NCBI RefSeq assembly: GCF_037975245.1
Contig: NC_092580.1
Span: forward strand, 23,637,001-23,701,000
Length of the DNA stretch: 64,000 nucleotides
DNA from: Apostichopus japonicus
Lineage: Eukaryota > Echinodermata > Holothuroidea > Aspidochirotida > Stichopodidae
Reading direction: 5' to 3'
Both the position numbers and the translations under genes were made by a program. The notes under the pieces were generated by a model. It ran no database searches. It had not been told where the DNA came from and worked only from the letters and a program-made list of their open reading frames with translations. Every line of letters starts with the position of its first letter. Positions within the stretch are counted from its first letter, which is position 1. This document shows, piece by piece, positions 1 through 40,775 of the stretch.

Positions 1-62
1 TAAGACTTCAAATATCCATCTTGCATCTTGCATTGAATAGGAATTTTTTTCCCCCGCGTGCT

Positions 63-210
63 AACCAACGTCATGTAAATATTTACACTTTAAATATAAT
101 ATATAATATAATATATATTATATATATTTTATATAGATATAATATATTATATATAATATAAATTATATAATATATTTATATATATATATAATATATTTCA
201 CATATATTTT
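63..210. repeat. AT/TATA-rich low-complexity tract
   Basis: Interrupted (TA)n-like sequence in the intron left of exon 8. No gene seen. Confidence 0.8.
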
Positions 211-310
211 AAATATTACACTTTTACACGAATAAAAAGAGTATCTTTCAGAAAAGTGCTGCATAGTATACCACCGGTCATCTGTTCATGATTTGTGCAT
301 GTATACTCAC

Positions 311-22819
<22,509 letters not shown>

Positions 22820-24229
22820 GTTTGCTGGCAAGGAATTGGTTTAGTTGGGCTTTGAGAAAATCACTGCAGACAAGAGCAATATATTTACTACAATGTAAAC
22901 AACATAGTGGCACAGTTGTTCGACTAAATGGTTTCTTTTTTATTGAACTTCTATTTTAACAGTCTACTGCTTTACCCATTTCTGGTCACTTGTAAAGGAG
23001 GATTTAAAAAGTAGTGGGCTAAATCCCCTCCTCCCCCCCCTCCCCTACCCCAATCTGATTGAATTTGTACGGGCATGAATCTTTATGGAAGAACCAGACA
23101 TAAACTAATGGTTTTATAATGGTGGGGAGAGGCCTTGGACTTGTTGACTCCTTTGTAGGTGGGAGGGGGGTCCTAGGGATGAAGAAGGTAATATTTAATG
23201 TACTCAAACTGTGCATTCTGAGGCTTCTTAGTTGACTGTTATTATGCCACATCCAAGGATTACATATAAGGATGAACATTTTATTTTGTGTACTGTAGTG
23301 TCAATCTTAACAGGTAACTTGAACATTGATTGAACTGTAATGTTTGCCATTACAGTATGTGAGAGAAAGTGATAGAAGAAATATATGGTACATTTTTGTA
23401 GAAGTATTTGGGATGGGGGCAATGAGGTTAATATATTTTCACTCAGGTGGGGAATCTGAGAGAAGAGGTTGAATAACACTGATATCAAAGAAATTGCCTT
23501 CAGATGGAAAGTTAATCCCAGAATGTCAATCTTGGGAGTGTTAGCTCAGTGGTTAACACTGGCACTCCAAGATTAATGTATGTTGTCCAGTTACAGAGTT
23601 GTTGACAATTCATTATCATGGAAGTTAAAATATGAATCTAAAAGACTGACTTCGGTCAGCTTGCAGCTGAAGAGTTCCTGCTTGCAGGAGGATCTAAAAT
23701 ACATACATACATGTATATACAATCTCCCAACCCTTCCCCTATTTTTTTTTCTCCACAAACCACTGCTCAATTCAATGATAATAGGCCTAACCCATACTAT
23801 TAAGTAAAGTAACATTTTGTGTTGACTGTCACTTACTGACTTAGTATCAGTCAGTAGTATCAGTTTCAATTTGAGGTTTTAATTGTTACAATGATTTGAT
23901 CACAGCATTGAAATCTGACAATTAGACCGCCTTGGCTAACATAGCACTTATCAGTATGGTTTGGACAAGGCTAACACTATGTACAGTACACTTAACCAGA
24001 GATATTCAGGCAATATTTCTGTATGACTAGTTGGAAATGCAACTTAATATTTTGTCTGTAATTTGTGTAATCATAGTGTAAATGTGAAGTTTTACTTTCG
24101 GTTTCATAGTATACAGTAACTATAATAAGACCACATTACACAGGTGAAGATAAACGAACTTCGTATTTTTTGGAGTCGAGGGTACTGTGATCAAGATAAA
24201 TTTGACGACTCGTACCACAATGTTACTGG

Positions 24230-24445
24230 TACAACTACAATAGAGGTAGTATTACTAGCCTACTCAGTACTACTACTAGCCTAGGTAAGAAAAAGCCTGC
24301 ACTTTAGCCTAGGTCCGTTCTTTCCAAGGCTAGCCTAGATACCTGTCTAACAGTAACAGTACTAACACAGATACTGGATAGCACTCAGGCCTTAAAACAA
24401 AGGAGAGAGGAGGATAGCCTAAGTATTACACCTGATTTAACATAG
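24230..24445. other. TAGCCTAGGC-rich block in IMPDH intron 1
   Basis: Many short AGCCTAGG/GCCTAG motifs just downstream of the inferred first exon. A similar TAGGCCTA-rich block lies at 63390-63700. The meaning is unknown; it may be a promoter-proximal compositional feature of this genome. Confidence 0.4.
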
Positions 24446-24534
24446 AAAATGAAAATAGGTCCTTGAAAATGAGAGGAAGATGTGTTACGTTCAATGTAGT
24501 TGCAATAGCCTATGGCAATATTTCGGTATCTTAC

Positions 24535-24608
24535 CTGGCTCGGCTAACTTCACGTGGTAATGGTATCACACGAGTGTAGAGTTATACGACAGTCAGCGTA
24601 GCTGCATT
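24535..24608 (-). promoter_or_regulatory. Probable 5' UTR first exon of IMPDH
   Basis: A strong donor (GAGCCAG|GTAAGA, at 24535/24534) lies 1.67 kb upstream of the acceptor at 22863 that opens the ATG exon. No ATG-led coding sequence is needed. The 5' limit is inferred from the TATA box about 30 bp upstream. Confidence 0.5.
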
Positions 24609-24636
24609 GTGTTTTATGCTATGAAAAACCGCGCCG

Positions 24637-24644
24637 TATTTATA
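24637..24644 (-). promoter_or_regulatory. TATA box candidate for IMPDH
   Basis: TATAAATA on the minus strand, about 30 bp upstream of the inferred start at about 24608. It is followed by GC-richer sequence (CGGCGCGG). Seen directly; promoter activity is inferred. Confidence 0.45.
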
Positions 24645-25309
24645 TCAATAACATACTGGAGCAGTGTAACACATGGTTATAAATACTGGTGTACGTACTG
24701 TATTGTAAACACTGATTCATACGGAGCTTTAAAGGTGTCGTTGAGATTTAGAGACGACGAGTTTTTCTACTAAAAAATATATTAAGCAATTGGTAGGTAA
24801 TATTGTTATTCAGGTGCGTATCCAGGGGGGGGCGTTGGGGGCGCGCGCCCCCCGGGTAAGGAAAAGAGGAGAGAAAAAAAAGAGAAGAAAAAAGAGGGGA
24901 AAAAAAGAAAAGGAGGAGAGAAAGGAAGGGAAAAGAAAAAGAAAAAAGAGAGAAAAAGGAGAAAAGGAGGGAGTAAAAGAGAGCCAAGACCTCGGGAAGA
25001 GAAAGAGGAACAGTCAGAGTTAAAGTGCTGATCCTTATTATATACACAGGGTAGCCAGTGACAGATCAAGGATTACGGAGGGGGTGTGCGCCTCACCCTA
25101 CCCCTTACACCGACAACTCCATTTTGACGTTTCCATTTTTCCTCTCTCACTAATGTATCTATATAAATACTATATATGGTCTATCATAACGCGTGTGTGT
25201 GTATGGACGCCTTAAACAATTGTATAAATTGTAGTACAATTGTGCTATATGGAACCAACTGTGGCTGGTCTTGAACTCGACCGCGTCGTCGGGGAACATG
25301 ACGCATTTC

Positions 25310-25555
25310 GGGAAGGGGGCGACCGCCCCCCCCCCCCCGTGCAAATTTTCTTTATGACATCGCTAGTAATTTCAAAATAGACAATGCTTAGATGCAACTA
25401 ACAAGGCCTGGGAAGTGTCATTTCCAGCGATCTGGGAGGCTTTTTCGGCCAAAATTTTTCTTGTACGCTTCGCGCCAACCCATGGTGGCGCTTCGCTTAG
25501 ATAGTTTGCCTACAGGCTTCGCCCCTCCCTTGGCAATTACTCGCTACACGCCTGT
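25310..25555 (-). mobile_element. Copy of the 50106-50408 MITE family, left end damaged, nested
   Basis: Reads as the reverse complement of the 303-bp MITE at 50106-50408. Shared blocks are GACATCGCTAGTAATT, ATGCTTAGATGCAACT, AAGGCCTGGGAAGTG, TTTTCGGCCAAAATTTTTCT and TTGGCAATTACTCGCTACAC. A shorter relic of the same middle part recurs at 26325-26425. Confidence 0.75.
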
Positions 25556-25656
25556 TCGAATTTGTAAAGCAAAGAGCAGATATAAGATCATATCAGTGAG
25601 CATTGAAATGCATGTTCCACGATGAACAGCCTCAAAAAACTGTTTATGTGTATAGT

Positions 25657-25795
25657 CAAAGGCGTAGGAGCCAAATTGGATTTGGGGCTGTAACGACTTG
25701 CCCGAAAAAAAACCGAAATTTTTCGCGCGCCTCGCGCGCGTTCAACATATCGATGCCAATATCAGCCCCCGCCTCCTACGGGACCTACGCCTATG
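25657..25795. mobile_element. 139-bp MITE with 8-bp target duplication, nested
   Basis: The left end CAAAGGCGTAGGAGCC and the reverse complement of the right end CATAGGCGTAGGTCCC form the inverted repeat. The flanks TGTATAGT (25649-25656) and TGTGTAGT (25796-25803) match at 7 of 8 positions. A CG-rich core (TCGCGCGCCTCGCGCGCG) lies in the middle. Confidence 0.75.
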
Positions 25796-26472
25796 TGTGT
25801 AGTGTTCGGTTTCGATATACATGATATCGGAAATATCTGCTATTTTTCATTTCCTTCAACCAAGTTTTATAATAGCCACTATAAGAGGTTTTAATATTTC
25901 TACACCAAAAAATTAACTGTGTCGGAATTTTCGAAAATTTCCTCACCAACATTCTTCATCATACTTTCTTCTACTCGTGCAATTTTGACCTGTCTATTAG
26001 GGGTTCAAGGAGGTTTTTCTATATTGGTTGTCCATAGATTGAATTTTGTGCAACATCATGGGTATGTTTTGAAGTGATTTTTATTCACGAGAAATGTGAA
26101 TTTTCAGATTCTCAACAAATAATCGGCTTAAAACCTTGAAAAGTGGGGCTTTCGGATATTGTGGGCGGTGACGTAGAATCACCTACAAAAGCAATGATCC
26201 ATAGGACATGCAATGAGGTCGAACATGATGTGTGACTGGTTACAATCTTCAAAAAGGTTATGGATGGAAAAAAACTTTTGGGATATACTTGGTTCTCAGG
26301 CAAAAGTGTACATCTGGTTGGTCATTTTCAAGCCCGAGAAGTGGCATTTCCGGTGATCTGGGGGGTATCAAAACCAGAAATTTTCTTGTACGCTCCGCGC
26401 CAACCGATGGTGGCGCTCCGCTTAGATGGTAATTCGCGCCCCCCGGGTTAGAAAATCCTGGATACGCGCCTG

Positions 26473-28087
26473 TTATTATTGTATTATCATATAAATTATA
26501 TGTTATAGAAATACCTTGATCTTACTATTATGGAATATGATCGTAGGGCTTTATTTTTGGACTAACAGTTACATTAGCAGGCTGAATATATTTACATATA
26601 ACTGGCTCAATCGAAGAACTTTTATTTGATCACAGGTTTACAGCTATAACAACCATTTGTCTCCCTCTGGCATAAAAAATATTAAACAAGTATTGTCAGG
26701 TTTGGTTTTAACATCTGAATGAATAACTTTCTCAAGGTATTTCAGTATGTTCCAATACCTATCTTCAAACACATTGCCCCAATATATGCTACACTGAAAG
26801 ACAAGGATCGAGATGTCTATGGCAAGCCAATTGCTCAATAAATAAATTAAAAAAACATGGATTTTCGGTCGAAAAACATGTTTATCGACCGATAAACATG
26901 GTTTGTCACCGGTCTCCGGTGACATTGTAGTGATATTTTGTTAAGGGGGGGGGGGCGGTTTTTATGACTGGGTTTTGGTTGAATGCCAAAACCTTGACTG
27001 GCCTGGATCGTGGTCTAAACAGCTGCCTGTCGCTGGTCAAAGTCGATGCTTTGTTCGTGTCTGTGAAGAATCCGGACGGGCATATCAATAGTTTAGCCAT
27101 CTTTCAGGAGCCATGTTGCGCTCAAGACATCAGGCCTTTTCAAAGAAAGCTTCTTGGGTTAATTTTGATGACTTTCTTTTCCATTCGCTGTTCTAAGTTA
27201 CTTAAATTCGCTTGACTAGTTAAGAATTAGGTTGTCCAATATCTTAAATTAAATATTTGGAAGTTTTCCATTTCACTATTTACATGTCATTAATACTACT
27301 ATGAACGGTGGAGAAATATTGAGAATCGGTTCAAAATCATTGATAATTCGGTTATTTTACATTCATTTGGTGAAAAAGCTTGACCAATTGCAATCTCAGT
27401 TTGCGTTATATGGTAGGTTTTCTTCAAATTGTTCCTAACCAAACACAGACAGCTTTCAATGATTTTGAATCGATTCTCAATATTTCTCCACCGTATATCT
27501 AAGAGCAGAGCCCATGCATGGCTCTAGTAAATGTAGAAATTTTGGTGGCGCTATAAAATAAAGAGGTAACCGAACCCTTGCGCACAACATTATAGATTAC
27601 AAACTTAGACGCCTATACCATACATTGGAATTACCTTTAATCCATGCTGTGAGGTTTTGGTAAGTTGTAAACCTTCAATGTCTGTAAATTCTGTGAGCGA
27701 ATCGTAGGACCTACTTTACGTAAAATGCGGGGAAATTCAAATTTAATGATATGCACGATCGTTGATCTTTCTTCGAGGTCACGGGGTCAGACTTCCAACT
27801 GGAGAGGGTGTTTGCAGAAAGGTTGCCTATTAAGCACGGTGGCTCAACCTTATTAGTATTGTTATTTAAGAACCTTTAAATGCGTGGTCTAGAGTTTGTT
27901 ATGCAAAGTTACCCAGCGCATGCTCTGTGATTTCCATGTCAAATGAGAGTGTTTTACACATGCATGGAAGATTATATTATTTAAACGTCATACATGAAAA
28001 GTGCATGACGATCAGGTGAACTTTAATATGATGCCCACACGTGGCATGTAATCAGTTTGGGACATCCCTCCACCACCCCCCCCCCAT
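26473..28087. other. Intergenic stretch with one small TIR element
   Basis: No gene was recognised. It contains short perfect hairpins near 26907-26925 (GTCACCGG TCT CCGGTGAC), a G-run at 26945, the 190-bp inverted-repeat element at 27305-27494 and a C-run near 28075. Confidence 0.55.
27305..27494. mobile_element. 190-bp MITE with about 38-bp terminal inverted repeats
   Basis: ACGGTGGAGAAATATTGAGA then ATCGGTTCAAAATCATTGA on the left is repeated, with one or two changes, in reverse complement ending CTCAATATTTCTCCACCGT at 27494. No clear target duplication was seen. Confidence 0.7.
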
Positions 28088-28808
28088 CAAAATGGAACAG
28101 CCGAAAGGCATTGGAGAACCCTGTTTGAATTGGAGATTTCGAGTTGCAAATCGGTTAACCATGGAATTATGGCTCATGTTCGTAACAGGCTTGTGAAATT
28201 CATCAAGAGTTCTGTAGAAAGACAGACCCAAACTGTTGATACTGTTTGTTGTACTGAATTGTGTTCACGACATAATACAAGTAGTAGAAAGCCTTATAGT
28301 GCGGCTTCTACTTCCAAAGACAAAAAGTCAATATGAATTGAATCAAATAGAAGTGAAAATAATTAGAGAAAATGGTCACGGTAACCATAGCCAAGGGGAA
28401 CGTTGTAACCCCTAAAGAAAAAGAACCCCCTCCCGCAAATACTTAGATGAACACCCGCAGTTGGTGGCTCTTTCTAGTGTGGATTATTGTTATATAGTGT
28501 GGAGTATGTGGTATCCCCAGATTTATGGAAGGCTAAAGGAAATTTGCTATGAGAGAAGAATTTGAAGCACTAAAGGAGAATAATACGTTTGAACTAACTG
28601 TTTTACCAGAGGGTAGAAAATCAGTGGGTGGGGGAGACGGATGTGGGAGGAGGTGTACATACCATTAAAGAAAATGCCCAATATCTAGCGAAGGGGTTCA
28701 ATAAGGAAAATTCGCCCCTTGACTGCTAATACCACGTTAGTAATGCAATTGGCAGTACAAAATGACGTCATCGTGCATCAAATGGATGCCAAAAAAACTT
28801 ATTTGCAG
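28088..28808 (+). mobile_element. Ty1/copia retrotransposon pol remnant
   Basis: Three separate matches lie in the expected order. An integrase C-terminal motif QNGTAERHWRTLFE is at about 28088. The pre-RT segment MREEFEALKENNTFELTVLP then EGRKSVGG starts at 28550. The RT segment TTLVMQLAVQNDVIVHQMDA then KKTYLQ ends at 28805. Frame breaks and deletions separate them. It stops exactly where the duplicated sulfotransferase exon begins. Confidence 0.75.
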
Positions 28809-28925
28809 GCTTGGATTCTTGATTTTATTAATTACAACCATATGAAGCTTTCATTACTTCAAAACAGTCTACCATGTATGAACCTCGCGGTTATCATTTA
28901 GAAAAGATGTGCGTTTTATTTATTT
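28809..28925 (+). pseudogene. Degenerate copy of sulfotransferase exon 1 and donor region (left part)
   Basis: Collinear with 31634-31736 of the intact exon, with shared blocks TTGATTTT(G/A)TTAATTACAA, CATTACTTCAAAACA, ATGAACCTCG(A/C)GGTTATCAT and GTGCGTTTTAT. It has substitutions, including in the exon-intron border (AAACAG|GTGCG has become AAAGATGTGCG), and no ATG counterpart. The homology resumes at 31205 after a LINE insertion. Confidence 0.8.
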
Positions 28926-31204
28926 ATTTATTTATTTATTTTACAAAATTTCTATAGCGCCTTATCCAATCAGAAACTGCATGCTCTAAGGCGCTTTACA
29001 GTAAAATACAAACAAACATGATATACAAATAAATAAATCGTTAATGTAAGATATAAAAAAGGGTAGAACATTTGTTATATACCATTTGACAATAAATTGT
29101 ATAAAAACTGCAAATGGGAAATTGAAAATTATACATACAAATTCTTAAAATTTAAAATATATATATATGTGTAAAATTAAAATTTTAAAAGCGCTATAAA
29201 TTCAAAATGGAAAATGCGTTGTAATAATGTGACAATATAAATATTATAGAAAGCACGGTTAATGGAATGCAGATCTAAAAAGAAAGGTTTCGACTAGTTT
29301 TTTAAATTCATCTATATTTTTTTCTAATATTTCGGATCTGCCAATAACAGGACTTACAGATAGAGTCAACTTGATTATCCATGGTAAGATTGTGATCAAG
29401 ATATACACCTAACTTTGCGAATGTGATCTGGTTTATGCGTATTGATGTTGAGACTTACAGCGTAATGATCACAAGTCAAATTTCCATTCATATTACTAAG
29501 ACATGCGTCAACAATAGATGGTGAACCATACAGTATGTCACTGTGTTCTCGGGTTATCACTACATCCAGGGTATGTCCAGCACGATGAGTTGCACCAACG
29601 ACATGTTGTTTTAAACCATGGACATTTAAAAGTCTAGAAAACTTCTGTGAATCAACATCATTAGGGTTATCCAGGTGAAAGTTCAAATCACCAACGATGG
29701 TCACACGATCTTTCATGGCAGTAATACTTTCTAGATAAAGTGCCCATTCATCAAAAAATATGGAATTCTTGAATCCATTTTTAGAAGAGGGTGGGGGTCG
29801 GTAGATAACACTTAATGCAAATTGTAAATCACCAGTGCTGATACAGCAATCCATATGCTCAAAATGCGTGTAGAGATTATCCTTAGTTGAGGCAGTGGCG
29901 TAGGAAGGTACTTTTGAGTGGGGGGCTGAAGACTGATGGCCGGCCTGGGGGAGGGGTCTAAGGGGAGGGGGTGTCCCCCTCCCCATTGGATTTTTTTTGC
30001 ATTTCCAGGTGGCCTCAGATGCAATTTGGTGCAATATAGCACACTTCAACACCCACTCCATTTTGTGAACTTAATTTTGTATTTTCACCTGGCCTTAGAT
30101 GCATTTTGGTGCTCCAAATGAGATTTTTTTTCTCATTTGGAAATGAAAAAGGGGTTTTCTGACTTGCGAACCGGGGGGCGGAATGATACTTCCGCCCCTC
30201 CACATTTTTCACTGAGGGGCTGGCGCCCCCCAGCCCCCCCCCCCCCGGTTCCTACGCCCTTGAGTTGAGGTGTTAATCTGTATTGATAATCCAGATTTAA
30301 ACAGCACCCCAACCCCTCCTCCAGTCTTTCCGGTGGAACGGGGGACATGCTCAAATTCATAACCCGTAGGGACAAGGTTACCTATTAAAAAGCTGTCAGT
30401 CACATTTCCCAGCCATGTATCACTAGTTAGTGCTAAAATGTCAATATCATTCGATACAACAAAGTCAGAAACAGATATCGCTTTATTGCTGATGGAGCGA
30501 ACATTTTGTATATTAGCGCGGCTTGGTATGCTGGTTATTGAATTTAAGTTTATGATCCTTTTTTTATGACATGTCACATATTGCGGTGCGTTTTGATAGT
30601 TCTAACGTGGTTCAAAAGCCTTGGTTTAATTACAGTTTGAATTTCATATTGCATATCATTATGGTATGTTTCTTTGAGTCCTGTAGGTAGCTGAATTAGA
30701 TTGTTGGTAGGTAGCTGAATTAGATTGTTGAAATTTATCCCTGATTGTTATACCCTCATTGATTTTGTTATTCTATTTAGCATAATCTCTATTTATAAGC
30801 ACTGGTATGCATCTCCTGAATTTAATGCCAGCCTTTGTTCCTCTACGAGTGGGTCTTCTGAATAGAGTTAAATCATCTATTGTCTTTTTTCTATGGCTGA
30901 AAAATATCACACAAGACATAACAGATTTCTCTACAGCAAAAAGAAATTCTCTTGTGTGTTTAATGGTTACTGCATGCATTCTCTTAACACTAATAAGGAC
31001 AGAAAGTCAAGATTTTTCTTACAAATACCCAGTGGTAATTCCAAGTACAAAAGTCACTAAAAACATGTCCATATCAAACAGAATAACAAACACAACAAAT
31101 ACTGAAAAAACACGGCAACTTTCCAAACAATATAACACAGGTTATTGCCAAAACATTGAGGAGCACTTTTGTAGAGCTGCCATTAGATAGCGCTGCTAAC
31201 TGCA
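28926..31204 (-). mobile_element. CR1/L2-type LINE copy B, internally deleted, interrupted by a MITE
   Basis: Read on the minus strand from 31204. It opens with an ORF2 N-terminal segment, RRPTRRGTKAGIKFRRCIPV. An endonuclease follows: SNDIDILALTSDTWL, GGVGVLFKSG, then a MITE, SVIYRPPP, IVGDLNFHLD, HTLDVVIT and CDHYAVSL. It then jumps at about 29411 into the RT C-terminal segment (QVDSICKSCYWQIRNIG) and at about 29320 into a 3' UTR shared with copy C. The catalytic RT is deleted. The tail is (TTTA)n at 28926. It split the duplicated sulfotransferase exon copy. Confidence 0.85.
29893..30262 (-). mobile_element. 370-bp hAT-like MITE with perfect 8-bp target duplication
   Basis: The ends are CAGTGGCGTAGGAAGG and, in reverse complement, CAAGGGCGTAGGAACC. 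AGTTGAGG flanks both sides (29885-29892 and 30263-30270). It is the same family as 61030-61395 in opposite orientation. It is inserted in the endonuclease region of LINE copy B, so it is younger than that LINE. Confidence 0.92.
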
Positions 31205-31262
31205 TATTAGTAGTCTCAGTTTTAACAAATACATATAAATTTACTGTGTGCATACGTGAGTT
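31205..31262 (+). pseudogene. Degenerate copy of sulfotransferase intron-1 start (right part)
   Basis: ATTAGTAGTCTCAGTTTTAA then CAAATACATATAAATTTACTG matches 31736-31790 of the intact locus (ATTAGAAGTCTCAGTTTTAA). With 28809-28925 it forms one duplicated segment split by LINE copy B. Confidence 0.75.
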
Positions 31263-31602
31263 TGCATAAAACAATTCTAAGCTTTTTTTGCATATACCCA
31301 TCAACCTATATAGATCAACCAGAGGGTTTTGTAGTAAAATCACAGAAACTGGAACAAGTATAACGGAAAACTGTAAGCATAGGGCTGTAATTTGAGAATT
31401 CACGGGGTCACTGTTGATTTCATTTTGGTATTGTTGAAAAGGTGGCTTCTACAAACATAACATACACAAGGCATTGTCAGAAATGACTGGAGCGATTAGC
31501 ATTCCCTATTCTCGGACCTTAGTATATGTTGCTATATAGCACGCTGGGCCTGAGTTGTTAATTTCAGTCTAGAAATCGACTTGGTAGATCAGTCATTTGA
31601 AA

Positions 31603-38994
<7,392 letters not shown>

Positions 38995-39489
38995 AAAATA
39001 GGGTACATTTGCTTCTCACGTGCGTACTTCCTATTCCTGTGAAAAATATCCACATACCCAAGTATGAAGTGTATCTAATCATTAATTTTGGAGTTACTGA
39101 GTTTCCAAAGGTTTTCTTCACCATTATCATTGACATCAAATAACCTTTAACCCCCCCCCCCCCCCTAAACAATTCCCAAGGATATTTTCATCCATTGTGA
39201 AGTCAAAACTGATTACTGTTTCATATACTGTATATGATATGTAATATCATGATATGATGTCATAAGTTTGCTGTCATATCACAAAATAAGTCACAGTAGG
39301 AGTGATATGGGGAGATTAATACAGCAGTCATCCAAAAGTAGAGAATGCGGGGGACCAGAACAGGTTATACTGGCCATATGCTGTAAATTAGTTTGTAAAG
39401 AGATAAAGCATTCACACTGCATTACAACAACTCTGGCATTTCACTTCCATAATTCTAGTCCAATCATGCTAGTGCATCATGCAATCATG

Positions 39490-40775
39490 CAAATCAATCT
39501 AGCCCATACATGTATCCATTGTATACATCTCCACTGTTCGCAATTGCAGAGACACACGGAATTAACATACACATGTATGCTAACAACACACAGTTATATG
39601 TTTCATGTGATCCAAAGGATGCTGATGCTGTGCTACGTCGACTGGAGAGTGTGATGTCAGAACTACGAGAATGGATGACAGACAACCATCTAAAATTGAA
39701 TGATACTAAAACCGAATTTCTAATTATCTTTAAAAGAAGTAAAAAGAAGTTTCTGTCACACATCACAAAAATTACGATAGGAACTACAAAGATTGCTGCA
39801 AGTGTATCAGCCCGTAACAAAGGAGCCGTTTTAGACTCAGAATAAGGCATGATGCCCCATGTTAACAGTGTTGTTAGGACGTGCTACTCACATCTCCGCC
39901 AGATATCACATATCCGTACATTCCTGACTCGTAATGCCACTGCTACATTGGTCAATGCTATCATCACGTCCCGTCTGGATTATGTAAATAGCCTGCTGTT
40001 TGGACTCCCAAACTCACAAGCTGGAAATGGTTCAATAATATGCTGCTCGTATAGTTTGTAAGAAAAGGAAAAGAGACCATGTCACACCACTACTGGAATC
40101 ATTGCATTGGCTACCAATAGATTTTCGAGTGAAGTTTAAAATTAACCTACTCACCTACAAAGCTCTGCACGGTCTCGCCCCCTACTACCTGTCTTGTCTC
40201 CTTACACCGTATAAACCTAGCAGACCCTACGTCATCATCACAGGAATTGCTCAAGGAGAAGAGAACAAGATGCAAGACCGGCGACAGAGCCTTCTCAGTC
40301 AGCGCTCCCAGATTATGGAACGCCTTACCAACTCTGTGCGTGTATGCATGTTCTCTTACCACTTTTTAAACTGTTTTGAAAACATATTGTTTTAGACTCG
40401 CTTTTACTGTGTAATTGACTGTGTTTTAACTTTTATTATATGTAGATACTACGTTTGGAACTACGTATTTAATTCTTAACATTTTTAAAAAAAATATATT
40501 TGATTTATTTACTACGTTTAAGGGTTCTATTTTTTATCGTTTAGTATTGGGTGTTTATTACTATCTGTTTTAGGCTTTTACAATAATTGACTTACTGTAC
40601 TATATTTTAAAAAAAATATCATTTTTTATATTGTTGCTTTTGGCTTTCATATTTTTTGCCTTATTGGTTCTATATATTTAATATTTTGGTTTTTGTTACT
40701 ATTTGTTCTTAGGTGTTACATTTGTAAAGCGCTTTGAGCAGCTTTGCTGATTATGCGCTATATAAATATTACTTT
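39490..40775 (+). mobile_element. LINE copy D, 5'-truncated, inactive RT
   Basis: It starts in the RT palm as IHMYANNTQLYVSCDPKDAD, with YANN where active copies have YADD. SELREWMTDNHLKLNDTKTE, HLRQISHIRTFLTRNATATL, SRLDYVNSLLFGLPN and LHWLPIDFRVKFKINLLTYK follow across frame breaks. The 3' UTR ends AAAGCGCTTTGAGCAGC... GCGCTATATAAATATTA. Confidence 0.85.

Larger units (their letters stand above)
24811..26472. mobile_element. 1.66-kb hAT-like non-autonomous element (outer of a nest)
   Basis: The left end CAGGTGCGTATCCAGG and the right end, read in reverse complement as CAGGCGCGTATCCAGG, form the inverted repeat. Both continue into a CCCGGG(G)-rich block. The flanks TTGTTATT (24803-24810) and TTATTATT (26473-26480) agree at 7 of 8 positions, as an aged 8-bp duplication would. 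The inside holds a purine-rich tract (24850-25020) and two smaller nested elements; no transposase seen. Confidence 0.75.

Noticed and set aside
23531-23600. tRNA-like GTTAGCTCAGTGGTTAACAC with GGGAGTG at the 5' side
   Set aside because: Only an A-box-like word; no B box (GGTTCGAATCC) and no cloverleaf downstream. Probably chance or a fragment.
24748-25069. Lys/Arg/Glu-rich and Ser/Phe-rich open frames
   Set aside because: Low-complexity purine tract inside the hAT-like element; no conserved motif.
29396-30061. 221-codon open frame as a host gene
   Set aside because: It is LINE endonuclease (GDLNFHLD, HTLDVVIT) fused by chance to translated MITE sequence.
30807-31190. 127-codon plus-strand open frame with a hydrophobic stretch, looking like a type II membrane protein
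   Set aside because: It is antisense to the ORF2 N-terminal region of LINE copy B (RRPTRRGTKAGIKFRRC on the minus strand), which explains the openness.
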